Source: CAXBNB01 sp040151475 (GTDB lineage: Bacteria > Bacteroidota > Bacteroidia > Cytophagales > Cyclobacteriaceae). Taken from it: DNA of 64,000 nucleotides. The notes under the pieces are model-generated. The model was not told the origin of the DNA and did not search any database. It worked only from the letters and a program-made list of their open reading frames with translations. This document shows positions 9,229 through 18,682 of this stretch, in pieces. Numbering within the stretch: the stretch's first letter is position 1; the number at the start of each line of letters is the position of its first letter. The DNA is taken from the NCBI RefSeq assembly GCF_040151475.1, contig NZ_JBDKWG010000153.1, positions 1 to 64,000 on the forward strand, in the 5' to 3' direction. The position numbers were made by a program, and so were the translations under genes.

Positions 9229-10869
9229 TCAATCCTGCTTGTCAACCACTGATTCCGGTGCAGAATAAATTCCTAATTGTTCCCAACGTGTTTGTAGGTT
9301 TTTCAAAGCAAGTTTGAAGCTTTCATAGTTTTTATTCTTTTTTTCAGTCCACCCAACTTCGGCATAAGCTGCTATTCGGGGAAAAACCTGAAAATGCATG
9401 TAGCCATTGGTAGGAATCCACTCTCCCCACATCTGACAGCCAGTGCCTATCACTTTATTGTGATATTTTGGATCTAAGTCTGCAGGGATTGGATCAAAAT
9501 CATAGGCTTTTGACAAAGGAATGCTCTTGTAATCGTAATCCAGATAAGTGGATGAATGCAATGAATTGACTATATCATAACCACTGCTGGCGGCTTGGTT
9601 GGCAAGTGTTACATCTCCTTTCCAAAAATGAATCACCGTTTCCTGAGCCAGTTGCTGTTTTGACTCTGTGTCTGACGCATCCTGAAAATCATGGACATTG
9701 TGCCCCATGATTTCATTCCACCCCATCATTCTTCTTCCTTTGCTTTGTAGGTATTGAGAGATGTCGTTGGTGAAATAAACCTGCAATTCAGCTGGTGTTG
9801 CCAAACCTTTTTCTTTCATATAAGCCTGTACCGATTCAGATGATTTCCAGTGATTGTATTTTACTTCGTCACCACCAATGTGGATCACTTTTGATGGAAA
9901 CAACCCCATCACCTCATCCAGCACATCGGTCAGAAACTGGTACACTTTAGGGTCACTTACATCGTACACATCTGGGCCTACCCCAAACTTGATAGGTACC
10001 TCAATATCCTCTTTATTGGTACCCAGCCAGGAGTAAGCCGCTATGGCGGCACTCGAGTGGCCAGGCATTTCTATCTCTGGCACGATAGTAATATGCCTTT
10101 TCGAAGCATATTCTACAATTTCTTTGATTTCCTGTTGGGTATAGTACCCCTCGTGTGGCTCACCAGACTGAATCGGGCTTTTCCATTTCAAAGCCCCCAC
10201 CTGAGTACTTTTTCTTTTTGAACCTATTTCGGTAAGCAACGGATATTTTTTTATTTCAATTCTCCAGCCCTGATCGTCCACCAGATGCCAATGAAACACA
10301 TTCATTTTCAATAAAGCCATTTCATCCAGCAGCATTTTCACCTGCTCTTTGCCTTTGAAATACCTGGATTCATCCAACATAAAGGCTCTCCAACCGAACC
10401 TTGGTGCGTCTTCAATTTTTACTGTTGGCAATTCAACCGCTTCTACTTTTTTAGCAGAAAATTCAAAACCAACCGGAAACAGTTGCTTCAAACTCTGCAA
10501 TCCATAAAACCATCCTGTAGTATTTGATGCCAGAATCTCAATACCCTTTTTTGAAATTTCCAGTTCATAACCTTCTTTTGACTGATCTTTATCCAGTTTG
10601 AAAGTGATGCTTCCTGCTACTGTTTTTTTAGAATCAACAATTTCAACCCGATTATCCATTCCTTCTTGAAGAAAATTTTGTAGCAGAACTGCTGCAGTCT
10701 TACTTTCTTCTATACTAACAATTTTGGTTTGGCTGTCAATTGTAAACTTGTCTTTACCAACTATCACTTCTTGTGGCTGAGGAATAATATTGATTTTTTG
10801 CTGACTCAAAGTTTTAAAATTGGTCAACAGACCAATAAGACACAAAAAGATTAAAAAGTTAGTTTTCAT
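9229..10869 (-). CDS. Secreted GH20 beta-N-acetylhexosaminidase
   Basis: Releases terminal beta-linked GlcNAc or GalNAc by substrate-assisted catalysis in the periplasm or outside. The 546 residues have a signal peptide (1-22), a GH20b domain (about 27-150), and the catalytic (beta/alpha)8 domain. Catalytic-domain motifs are HWHLVDDQGWRIEI (193-206), EIEMPGH (265-271), and the catalytic pair in HIGGDE (D334-E335). Aromatic subsite residues follow near IHFWKGD and QMWGEW. It sits between a sulfatase (23 bp) and the FecI gene (71 bp) on the same strand. This suggests desulfation followed by hexosamine removal. It is a canonical family member, unlike the second GH20 in this locus. Confidence 0.95.
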   Translation of the reverse strand: MKTNFLIFLCLIGLLTNFKTLSQQKINIIPQPQEVIVGKDKFTIDSQTKIVSIEESKTAAVLLQNFLQEGMDNRVEIVDSKKTVAGSITFKLDKDQSKEGYELEISKKGIEILASNTTGWFYGLQSLKQLFPVGFEFSAKKVEAVELPTVKIEDAPRFGWRAFMLDESRYFKGKEQVKMLLDEMALLKMNVFHWHLVDDQGWRIEIKKYPLLTEIGSKRKSTQVGALKWKSPIQSGEPHEGYYTQQEIKEIVEYASKRHITIVPEIEMPGHSSAAIAAYSWLGTNKEDIEVPIKFGVGPDVYDVSDPKVYQFLTDVLDEVMGLFPSKVIHIGGDEVKYNHWKSSESVQAYMKEKGLATPAELQVYFTNDISQYLQSKGRRMMGWNEIMGHNVHDFQDASDTESKQQLAQETVIHFWKGDVTLANQAASSGYDIVNSLHSSTYLDYDYKSIPLSKAYDFDPIPADLDPKYHNKVIGTGCQMWGEWIPTNGYMHFQVFPRIAAYAEVGWTEKKNKNYESFKLALKNLQTRWEQLGIYSAPESVVDKQD

Positions 10870-10892
10870 AGTTTGAGAAATTGTTAAAAGAC

Positions 10893-12440
10893 TTAGGCTT
10901 TACCTTTTATAGCATTCATTGCCTGTTCCATTGATTTTACTCTTTCCGGAAATTTTTCTGCAAGATTCTCTTTCTGACCCGGATCTTCGGAGACATTATA
11001 TAGTTGATATTTTTCCAGATTTCCGGTTTCAATGTTTACCGACTTGATTTTAACAGCACCTTTGTGGGGAGGAATCATAACCCAGTCTCCTTCTCTGTAG
11101 CACACTCTTCCTGTCGCTTCTATCACCAGATTATCCCGTCCGGTTTTTGATTTCCCTGTCAATGCGCTCAGAATGTCCTGGCTATCGGCACTTTTGTTTT
11201 CCTGCTTGGTAAGCCTGGCAAAAGAAGCCAACAAGTCCATCTGACATACCAACGCATCAGATACACCTGGCTCGATAGTGCCTTTCCACCTTACCATAAA
11301 CGGAACATGCGCTCCGGCATCAAACAAACTGTATTTTCCACCTCGAAGTGGCCCCCAGGGAGTATGCTTGCCCAGTTTTTCATTGGCATCATCTTTATAT
11401 CCATCGTCTAATACAGGGCCATTATCACTCGAAAATACCACTATGGTATTGTCTGATATTCCAAACCGATCTAGCGTATTGAGCAATTGACCCACACACC
11501 AATCGGCTTCCAAAATGACATCTCCCCTTGGCCCCATCCCAGATTTACCCACAAACCTTGGATTCGGAACCCTCGGTACATGTGGTTGGTGTAAGGCATA
11601 AAACAAGAAAAACGGATTGTCTTTATTTTCCCTGATAAACATCTTGGAACGAGACAAGATAGTATCAGCCATGTGCTCGTCAATGCTCAGTGCTGATTTC
11701 CCTCCCCGCATGTAGCCTATCCTCGAAATCCCATTATGAATGCTCATGTTGTGTCCATGACTTGGATGCAACTTCAACATTTCAGGATTTTCCTTTCCGG
11801 TAGGTTCTCCCGGAAAATTTTCTTTGTAACTCACCTCAATCGGATCATTGGGATCCAAACGCACTACTTTATGGTTTTCCACATAAACAGTAGGAACACG
11901 GTCGTTCGTTGAAGCCATAATATAGGAATAATCAAACCCCACTTCATTTGGCCCGGGAGACACTTCTCCATTCCAATCCAGACCTTCTCCTCCCAATCCA
12001 AGATGCCATTTTCCTAAGACAGCCGTTTTATATCCTGCTCCTTTCAGCATCGAGGGAAGTGTTTGCTTTGAGGTATCAAACAACAATGGGGCATTGCCGG
12101 GTAAAATATGAGCTCGTTTATTTCTCCACGGATACTCTCCGGACAACAGTGCATAACGACTCGGCGTGCAGGTAGCAGAAGTAGCATAACCATTAGTAAA
12201 CCTGATCCCTTCGTTTGAAATACGGTCAAAGTTGGGCGTTTTCAGTTCAGTTGCGCCATAGCTACTCAAATCACCAAAACCCAGGTCATCTGCATAGATT
12301 ACTATGATATTTGGTTTGTCAACACGAGAAACCTCAGGCTTATTCTCTTTTACTTTTTTTTCAGAAGTCTGGCAGCCTGTCAGGAAAATAAGTGTTGATA
12401 AAAAAGTGATTTTCCACGTAATATTAAATATGTTTTTCAT
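10893..12440 (-). CDS. S1-family sulfatase lipoprotein
   Basis: Predicted membrane-anchored sulfatase. The 515 residues begin with a lipoprotein signal (FLTGC, Cys23). The sulfatase core shows IYADDLGFGD (49-57), the formylglycine motif C91-T-P-S-R, GKWHLG, the HQPHVPRVP block and FSSDNGP. The overall pattern resembles arylsulfatase A / GalNAc-6-sulfatase relatives that act on galactose- or hexosamine-sulfates, though specificity is not fixed by these motifs. It precedes the GH20 gene by 23 bp and follows galE by 59 bp on the same strand. Maturation needs a formylglycine-forming enzyme, and none is encoded in this window. Confidence 0.93.
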   Translation of the reverse strand: MKNIFNITWKITFLSTLIFLTGCQTSEKKVKENKPEVSRVDKPNIIVIYADDLGFGDLSSYGATELKTPNFDRISNEGIRFTNGYATSATCTPSRYALLSGEYPWRNKRAHILPGNAPLLFDTSKQTLPSMLKGAGYKTAVLGKWHLGLGGEGLDWNGEVSPGPNEVGFDYSYIMASTNDRVPTVYVENHKVVRLDPNDPIEVSYKENFPGEPTGKENPEMLKLHPSHGHNMSIHNGISRIGYMRGGKSALSIDEHMADTILSRSKMFIRENKDNPFFLFYALHQPHVPRVPNPRFVGKSGMGPRGDVILEADWCVGQLLNTLDRFGISDNTIVVFSSDNGPVLDDGYKDDANEKLGKHTPWGPLRGGKYSLFDAGAHVPFMVRWKGTIEPGVSDALVCQMDLLASFARLTKQENKSADSQDILSALTGKSKTGRDNLVIEATGRVCYREGDWVMIPPHKGAVKIKSVNIETGNLEKYQLYNVSEDPGQKENLAEKFPERVKSMEQAMNAIKGKA

Positions 12441-12499
12441 CGGACATTTGTTTTTTTATACAAAACCTTGCTGAATTTATTCGCCAAATTGTAAAATCT

Positions 12500-13528
12500 T
12501 TATTTGACTGTTTGCTGCCATTTCCAGGCGGAAGACATCATTTCTTCCAAGCCTTTTTCTGCCTTCCAACCCAACTCCTTATTGGCAAATGATGTGTCAG
12601 CAAATATTTGTTCAATATCACCGGGCCTGCGATCTACCAGTTTGTAATTGACCTTTACTCCATTTACCCTTTCGAAAGTCTGTATGGTTTGCAACACAGA
12701 ATAGCCATTGCCAGTTCCAATATTAAAAAATTCAAAATTGGACTTATTTAAATTCTCCAAAAGCCTTTTTACCGATATCACATGAGCTTTGGCCAAATCC
12801 ACCACATGAATATAATCCCGAACAGCCGTGCCATCAGGGGTGTTGTAATCACTACCGAATACACTTAGTTGCTCTCTGATTCCTGCTGCGGTCTGAGTGA
12901 TGAAGGGCACAAGGTTGTTGGGAGTTCCCAATGGAAGCTCTCCAATCAAAGCCGACTCATGCGCTCCAACAGGATTGAAATACCTCAAAGCAATGGATTT
13001 AATTTCGCTGTGTGCCTTGCAGGTATCTTTCAAAATTTCCTCTCCAATTTGCTTGGTATTGCCATAAGGCGATTCGGCAATCTGATAAGGAGTGCTTTCA
13101 GTAACCGGTAATTTATCCGGCTGACCATAAACTGTACACGAAGAAGAAAAAACAATATCAGGTACATGGTATTTTCTCATCAGTTCCAGCAAATTAACCA
13201 ATGATTGTAGATTGTTTCTGTAGTATAAAAGTGGTTTTTCTACTGATTCACCTACAGCTTTACTTGCTGCAAAGTGAATGATGGAGCTAATATTTCCTTC
13301 CTTTTTAAAACATGCTTCTAACCGCTCAAAATCACATAAATCGAATTGATAAAATACTGGTTTCGTTCCTGTTATCTTTTCTATTTTGTCTAAAACCTCT
13401 ACTTTAGAGTTGGACAAATTATCAATAACTACTACTTCAAACCCTTCTTTAATTAATTCTACTACAGTATGAGACCCAATATATCCGGTACCACCTGTTA
13501 CCAATATTTTTTTCTGCATGCTATTCAA
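12500..13528 (-). CDS. galE: UDP-hexose 4-epimerase (GalE)
   Basis: Cytoplasmic NAD-dependent epimerase interconverting UDP-Glc/UDP-Gal and, if permitted by its active site, UDP-GlcNAc/UDP-GalNAc. The 342 residues contain the Rossmann motif TGGTGYIGS (11-19), a catalytic SSSCTVYG segment, and Y155-x-x-x-K159. In the RRPGD-IEQIF-AD segment, the position aligned with E. coli Tyr299 (human Cys307) is Ile308. A non-tyrosine residue there is known to permit the bulkier N-acetyl sugars. The gene is 41 bp behind the EEP gene in the same block as NahK and the nucleotidyltransferase, so a HexNAc role is likely. The start could be Met1 or Met4. Confidence 0.95.
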   Translation of the reverse strand: MNSMQKKILVTGGTGYIGSHTVVELIKEGFEVVVIDNLSNSKVEVLDKIEKITGTKPVFYQFDLCDFERLEACFKKEGNISSIIHFAASKAVGESVEKPLLYYRNNLQSLVNLLELMRKYHVPDIVFSSSCTVYGQPDKLPVTESTPYQIAESPYGNTKQIGEEILKDTCKAHSEIKSIALRYFNPVGAHESALIGELPLGTPNNLVPFITQTAAGIREQLSVFGSDYNTPDGTAVRDYIHVVDLAKAHVISVKRLLENLNKSNFEFFNIGTGNGYSVLQTIQTFERVNGVKVNYKLVDRRPGDIEQIFADTSFANKELGWKAEKGLEEMMSSAWKWQQTVK

Positions 13529-13569
13529 TTTTTCTTTTAGTGATTTCCTGCAAGTTATAATGTCTTCAA

Positions 13570-14364
13570 TTATTTTCCCATCAATTCTAATGTTACAAGG
13601 TAAGCACAGTGATCAGAAGCAACTGCATCTTGTATCACTCTGGTCTCAACTACCCTCCATCTATTTTTAGGATAAAACATTACATAGTCAATTTTTTTAG
13701 TTGGGTTATCAGAAGGAAATGTTGGATTGGGATCATTCTTGTCATAAGAAGGTGTCCAAAATTCCTCAAAAATTTTAATGGTTTTACTTTCAGGAGTAGC
13801 ATTTAAATCGCCAGCCAAAATGCCCGGAAATTTGTTGGTAGAAAAAGCCCTGTTGATTTCCCTTGCTTGAGAAATTCTATCACTTTCGTCTTTTAAGTGA
13901 TCCAGGTGTGTGCCAACAAAAAAAATAGTATCACCTGAACTCAAAATGGTGGTTATTTCTGCCGCACTTCTAGGCTCGTTTCCTAGAGAAAAAGGCAAAG
14001 CCACATTTCTAGTCTGCAAAAAGGATGATTTTGACAAAATACCTTCTCCATATCCACCTCCATCAAAAGGCATTGCCTGAGCAAACAATGGAGCCATTTT
14101 CGTTCTCCATCCCAGTTCGGTAACCAAATCATACTTTTTAGCCCGATTAGTTTTAAAGTCAACTTCCTGAAGTGCTACCAAATCAGGATTGGTATCTAGT
14201 ATTACTTTAGCTATTCTATCCAGGTCAAAATCACCTTTGGTTGTAGCTCCGTGTAAAATATTGAAAGAAAGTACTTTTACTGTCGTCTTTGTGGATTGAC
14301 AAATTGCCTGCTGACAAATGGTCATCAACACAAGCAATGCAATGGTCTTCAATTTAATTTTCAT
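13570..14364 (-). CDS. Secreted endonuclease/exonuclease/phosphatase (EEP) family protein
   Basis: Metal-dependent phosphodiesterase/phosphatase-fold protein exported by an N-terminal signal peptide (about 1-23, ending QQAICQ). The 264 residues carry the EEP motifs in order: LSFNILHG, ALQEVD (metal-binding Glu), GTHLDH, GDLNATP, and the C-terminal SDHCAY with the catalytic His. Substrates of this fold range from nucleic acids to sphingomyelin and phosphoinositides, and the sequence does not identify one. It sits between nahK and galE (39 and 41 bp gaps). A role in removing a phosphate or phosphodiester substituent from the glycan is a reasonable guess from context only. Confidence 0.85.
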   Translation of the reverse strand: MKIKLKTIALLVLMTICQQAICQSTKTTVKVLSFNILHGATTKGDFDLDRIAKVILDTNPDLVALQEVDFKTNRAKKYDLVTELGWRTKMAPLFAQAMPFDGGGYGEGILSKSSFLQTRNVALPFSLGNEPRSAAEITTILSSGDTIFFVGTHLDHLKDESDRISQAREINRAFSTNKFPGILAGDLNATPESKTIKIFEEFWTPSYDKNDPNPTFPSDNPTKKIDYVMFYPKNRWRVVETRVIQDAVASDHCAYLVTLELMGK

Positions 14365-14403
14365 ACTCTGCTTATTTTCATGAACACCACAATTCGACCT
14401 ACA

Positions 14404-15540
14404 CTACTTTTTCAGATAAGTCCGTGCTTGCGATTCTCTCAGTGCAATTTTGTTCAAATCGGGCAATCTTTCCAAAATCCTTCTTGTCAATTGAAATTGG
14501 CATTGGGCACGGTGAAGGTTGTGTTCAGGGTAACTTATTTTATAATATACATCATTAGAAATATAATCCGTAAGAAACCTTACTCCCATAATGTAGGCGA
14601 AAAGAGCTCCTGACAATCCTATAAATTCTACTTCTATAGGAGATAATATTTCTCTGGTAACGTCCAAATAACCAGCTGTAAATGCCTCGTATTTTTTAAT
14701 ATCAAATTGAACCAAAGACAAATCAGTTTCGTCTTCTGCTGCTGTGGTAGTCCCGGTACGAATGCCATCCCCAAAATCGTAATGCACTACTCCTGGCATT
14801 ACCGTATCCAAATCAATCACACAAATTCCTTTGTCTTGCTCGCTCAGTAAAACGTTGTTGAATTTAGTATCGTTGTGAGTTACACGAATTGGAATCTCAC
14901 CTTTCAATTTAAGGTGCTCAATCTGACACATTTGATCTGATACTTCAAAAACAAATTTGATATCCTTTTCTACTTGCTTTGCCCTTCCTTCAGGAAATTT
15001 CTCCACCACTTGCCTTAGTGTTTGTAGTCTCAGGATGATATTGTGAAAGTTTGGAATGGTATCTATCAATCGGTCTGTTGGAAAATCTGATAACAGATTG
15101 AAAAACAAACCAAATGCCCTGGCTCCTTCATAAGCTTGCTCGAGTGTTTCCACCAAATCGTAAGACTTCAGCCCTTTTTTGAAGACAAAAATACGCCAGT
15201 AATTTCCGTCAGCAGTCTTGGTAAATAATTTCCCATCATGGGTTTTAACGAGCTCTAATGTCTCTTGATTATACAAGCTATTTACGGAAACAATATTCTT
15301 TTTATTGATGTGTTCTGTTACCTGCCAGATGTTATCCATCATGCCGGGTACATCCTTAAATACTTCATGATTTACCCTTTGCAACAGGTAATCGGGGTAT
15401 TTACTATCTGCATTTTCAATATGAAAAGTATCATTGATATGGCCACTCCCAAACGGTTTTGCACTCAGTACCTGACCTTCTATTTCAAACTTTTCTATGA
15501 TGGATTTTATACCCATATTTTCACTTTTGTTTATTTCCAT
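14404..15540 (-). CDS. nahK: N-acetylhexosamine 1-kinase-like phosphotransferase (NahK)
   Basis: Aminoglycoside-phosphotransferase-fold kinase predicted to make GlcNAc-1-P or GalNAc-1-P from the free sugar and ATP in the cytoplasm. Similarity to the bifidobacterial NahK pattern is visible along its length: PFGSGHINDTF (29-39), YLLQRVN, RVTHNDTKFNNVL (219-231, catalytic Asp224), CVIDLDTVMPG (240-250), and YDFGDGIRTGTTTAAEDE. The 378-residue length fits. The ATG at 15540 overlaps the stop of the upstream nucleotidyltransferase gene by 10 bp, indicating translational coupling. An internal ATG at 15516 is an alternative start. Kinase and nucleotidyltransferase are probably consecutive enzymes. 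Confidence 0.85.
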   Translation of the reverse strand: MEINKSENMGIKSIIEKFEIEGQVLSAKPFGSGHINDTFHIENADSKYPDYLLQRVNHEVFKDVPGMMDNIWQVTEHINKKNIVSVNSLYNQETLELVKTHDGKLFTKTADGNYWRIFVFKKGLKSYDLVETLEQAYEGARAFGLFFNLLSDFPTDRLIDTIPNFHNIILRLQTLRQVVEKFPEGRAKQVEKDIKFVFEVSDQMCQIEHLKLKGEIPIRVTHNDTKFNNVLLSEQDKGICVIDLDTVMPGVVHYDFGDGIRTGTTTAAEDETDLSLVQFDIKKYEAFTAGYLDVTREILSPIEVEFIGLSGALFAYIMGVRFLTDYISNDVYYKISYPEHNLHRAQCQFQLTRRILERLPDLNKIALRESQARTYLKK

Positions 15541-16433
15541 AAATTTTCAGGATAAACCCCGGATGCCACCAGATCAAGTAAGTTTTGTCTGGCTATAGGC
15601 TTATCATCCTGATAAGTAACACCAAACCATTGCTCGGTAGAAATCAAAACTGGAATTTTTACTCCGGTTTTTCTAACATGATCCAATACTGATGGAATAA
15701 AGTATTCTGATTTTAATTCAGTTCCCTGATTGTTGAGAAACTCCACAAACTGATCCTGCATCAATTCAAAAACCTTAGAGGTAAAGCCCATCAAATTCAT
15801 TGATACAATCTCTTTCCCTGTTAAGTCAACTTTCTCGTTATTTTCCTCATAATAAGCTCCTCCACCTTCTTTTTTATAAATGTGGGTACGTTCCACGATT
15901 TCTTCCAGCATTCCCTGATCACTCACCTTGCATATACCCCGGGACACTCTTCCGTGCTCCGACAAAGTGTTCTCCAAAATAAATCCAATAAGACAAGCAT
16001 CTAGCACATCATTATTCAATCCGGATAAATGATTAAATATTGCTTTCAAAGAATCTCGACCATAGAAATCATCCGCATTCACTATAGCGAATGGCTCGTC
16101 TATTTTCTCAGCTGCTGTCATCACGGCATGGGCTGTCCCCCATGGTTTTTCTCTTCCTTCCGGCACTTTAAATCCCTCAGGCAGCACATCCAGCTCCTGA
16201 AAAACATATTCTATTTTAACTTTTGATCTCAATTTCTTTACAAAAATCTCCTGAAACTCCTGCTCGATGCTTTTTCTTATTACAAATACGATTTTTTCAA
16301 AACCAGCCTCAATAGCATCATAGATCGCATAATCCACAATAGTCTCGTCTGATGGGCCAAATTTATCGATCTGTTTTAAACTTCCATAACGGCTGCCAAG
16401 TCCGGCTGCCAAAACAATCAATGTTGGTTTCAT
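15531..16433 (-). CDS. Sugar-1-phosphate nucleotidyltransferase (probable UDP-HexNAc pyrophosphorylase)
   Basis: NTP-transferase-fold enzyme expected to convert a hexosamine-1-phosphate plus UTP into a UDP-sugar. In 300 residues it has the nucleotide-binding signature LAAGLGSRYGSLKQID (7-22). Further motifs are VDYAIYDAIEAGF, GTAHAVM, and the metal-binding NADDFYG. It lacks the left-handed helix repeats of GlmU, so it is a stand-alone pyrophosphorylase. It lies 6 bp after the HEXD-like GH20 gene and overlaps nahK. Coupling to NahK implies HexNAc-1-P is the substrate, taking the place of the GalT-type transferase of the bifidobacterial lacto-N-biose pathway. The nucleotide and sugar specificities are inferred only. 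Confidence 0.82.
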   Translation of the reverse strand: MKPTLIVLAAGLGSRYGSLKQIDKFGPSDETIVDYAIYDAIEAGFEKIVFVIRKSIEQEFQEIFVKKLRSKVKIEYVFQELDVLPEGFKVPEGREKPWGTAHAVMTAAEKIDEPFAIVNADDFYGRDSLKAIFNHLSGLNNDVLDACLIGFILENTLSEHGRVSRGICKVSDQGMLEEIVERTHIYKKEGGGAYYEENNEKVDLTGKEIVSMNLMGFTSKVFELMQDQFVEFLNNQGTELKSEYFIPSVLDHVRKTGVKIPVLISTEQWFGVTYQDDKPIARQNLLDLVASGVYPENLWK

Positions 16434-16439
16434 TTACTT

Positions 16440-18506
16440 TTAATATTTTAATTCTTCCAGCTTTTCTAAAAACAGCATTTCAGCATAAAACTGCCAATCG
16501 AACGATGTAGTTTGGTTGGCTAAATGTCGATGGTGGTCCTGATCAAGGATGAAATTATCCGGTTTGGTAAGGATTCGTGTTTTTCCATAAACAGACTCAA
16601 ATTCACTTTTCAAAGTCTTGAATTTATCGTTCAGTTTTGCCACAGCCAACAACGCCACTTTTTCCTGTTCTTCATTTTTAGATTGGTCCAATGTTTTCAG
16701 TGCTATCAGTGCATTGCAACTAAATCTGACCAGTTCATTTACCTGCTCATAGACTTCTAAGTTATAGCTATTGCGTACTGCCAGTTTTTTCATCTCAGCT
16801 ATCCTTATAGCGACACTGTCACAGGTCACCAAGGCTTTTTCTGCTGCCTCCAATCGGTCTGCATTTTGCTTCGTCCACTCTCCTTTACTGTCCATTTTCG
16901 GCAAGTCTATTACCGATTCTTGCATGGCATTTTCATTACCCATCAGGTAATTTCTACTGTTTCCCTTTAGCAAGGCATTCTTCCAAAATGCAACAGGGGT
17001 TTCGAGTTGGTCAATAAATGCGTATTCAGAGTCTGATACTTTATAAGAAAACTCACGATGACGATAAGCCGCTTTTAATTCCTCTTTAGGCCTCTTTTCA
17101 CCAGACCATGTATATTCGGCAAAAGCCAGAATTCCCCTCATGTAAAGTTCAAAATGTGGTGAATCATCATCCCAAAGTGTCAACAACAACCTCTTCAAAC
17201 CATTGTCAATAGAGGTCAGGGCGAATGATCTGATGTTATTCATGTTGCTTTCGGCCTGTGGCATCAGCACCCATCTGGTTTGTCCCGCAGTAGCACCCAT
17301 CACCTCCATGCCATGATTTCTAAACCACTCCATCGCCTTGCCATTTCCAATAGCGTCGGAGTTGCTATAATTCCACCTCATGTAAATGCAGTTTTTTGGA
17401 AACTGATCCAGAAATTTCAGCAACTTATGTTCGTTTTCTGCCCAAACTGAATCCACTTGCGCTTTGGTCAATTTGGAATTGAACATAGGCCGATATACGT
17501 CCGCATGTTTCAGTGGCATATCGTCCCAAAATATAGGTGTACGCCCATGCTCCGCAGCAAATTTTGACACTTTATCCAACCATATCAACTGAAGCTCTAA
17601 TTGTGATTTTCCACTATTGCGTCCGGTAGTATGTACCTCATCCCCCCCAATATGCAAATATTTACCATTTGGAGTTGCTTCTATCGCATCGAGATAAAGG
17701 TCAAACTGTACTTTATAGGTTTCGGGATCAAGTGGATTAAAAGCCCAGTCACTTTCAGGGTCATCCCGCAAAGGCTTGTAGGTATCATGCTTTAGAATAA
17801 ATGAAGCATGCCCTAATCCCTGCACCAAGGGACTTATTTCAATATTCCTTGCATTTGCATACTCTGACAACTTTTTCCATTCATCTATACTCCAGGCATC
17901 TGCTGCACCTACTTCCGGCTGGCGTTCGTACTTTAACTTATCTTCCAGTTCTACAATTATCCCATTGACTTTATAGCTCGCCAATTTATCCATCAAAGCA
18001 TAATAATACTCCTTCGTCTCCATGTGATGCTTTATATCGAGATGAATGGAGCGGTAAGTGAGCAGAGGGTAATCACTTATGCTACACAGGGGCAGATTGG
18101 TATTTTGTTCTTTGGCATCTTCAAGCAACTGTTCCAAAGTCTTAAATCCATAGAACAGGCCAGCTTTATCTTTGCCATTAATGATAATTTGATCCTTAGC
18201 AATATTCAACTCATATCCTTCTTCTGGTAAATTCAAGTTACTGTCAACGCTAAAAACAATCTGTGCTTTGCCTTGTTGATCAGTCGGCTGAATATTTTTT
18301 AATTGATCAGAAAGAACCGGAAGTTCTGCTTGATCCAAAGAATAATAGTTTTGAATATCACCGGATTTCAACTTACTGACTCCCTCTATTGTAAATTCCT
18401 GGGGGTAAGGTAATAATTCAAAATTACCAGATTTTTCAATGGGAAATTGGCAGGAAAAAAACACCAATAAACACCCTAAAAGAAACAATTGTTGTATTTT
18501 TTTCAT
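16440..18506 (-). CDS. GH20 hexosaminidase lipoprotein, HEXD-like
   Basis: Beta-hexosaminidase of a divergent GH20 type. The 688 residues begin with a lipoprotein signal (VFFSC, Cys19), then an N-terminal GH20b domain (about 30-145) and the catalytic barrel. The catalytic pair lies in HIGGDEVHTTGR (D289-E290). In place of the EMPGH block of ordinary GH20 enzymes it has SPLVQGLGHASFILK (225-239), similar to human hexosaminidase D, which prefers galactosaminides. A C-terminal helical region of about 200 residues has no recognised motif. Co-transcribed with the nucleotidyltransferase and nahK genes (6 bp), it supports GalNAc as a substrate of this locus. Confidence 0.88.
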   Translation of the reverse strand: MKKIQQLFLLGCLLVFFSCQFPIEKSGNFELLPYPQEFTIEGVSKLKSGDIQNYYSLDQAELPVLSDQLKNIQPTDQQGKAQIVFSVDSNLNLPEEGYELNIAKDQIIINGKDKAGLFYGFKTLEQLLEDAKEQNTNLPLCSISDYPLLTYRSIHLDIKHHMETKEYYYALMDKLASYKVNGIIVELEDKLKYERQPEVGAADAWSIDEWKKLSEYANARNIEISPLVQGLGHASFILKHDTYKPLRDDPESDWAFNPLDPETYKVQFDLYLDAIEATPNGKYLHIGGDEVHTTGRNSGKSQLELQLIWLDKVSKFAAEHGRTPIFWDDMPLKHADVYRPMFNSKLTKAQVDSVWAENEHKLLKFLDQFPKNCIYMRWNYSNSDAIGNGKAMEWFRNHGMEVMGATAGQTRWVLMPQAESNMNNIRSFALTSIDNGLKRLLLTLWDDDSPHFELYMRGILAFAEYTWSGEKRPKEELKAAYRHREFSYKVSDSEYAFIDQLETPVAFWKNALLKGNSRNYLMGNENAMQESVIDLPKMDSKGEWTKQNADRLEAAEKALVTCDSVAIRIAEMKKLAVRNSYNLEVYEQVNELVRFSCNALIALKTLDQSKNEEQEKVALLAVAKLNDKFKTLKSEFESVYGKTRILTKPDNFILDQDHHRHLANQTTSFDWQFYAEMLFLEKLEELKY

Positions 18507-18594
18507 CTATCAGTGATTTTGCATAAAACTAAAAAAACAGTAGGCACTCCTATAAGAGGAGGGAGTACTATATATAAAAATGAAAAGTGGAAGT

Positions 18595-18622
18595 AAAAAA
18601 TAGCCGGATCAATGACCCGGCC
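18595..18622 (-). terminator. Rho-independent terminator after nagB
   Basis: GCCGG (18603-18607) pairs with CCGGC (18617-18621), with additional TCA/TGA pairing inside. On the minus strand the stem is followed by TATTTTTT. It closes the nagB transcription unit and separates it from the HEXD-like GH20 gene. Confidence 0.7.
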
Positions 18623-18682
18623 AAATTAAACTAAACTAATCACTCACGATTCTACTTTGAGTATCATTTTTAATACTATGGG

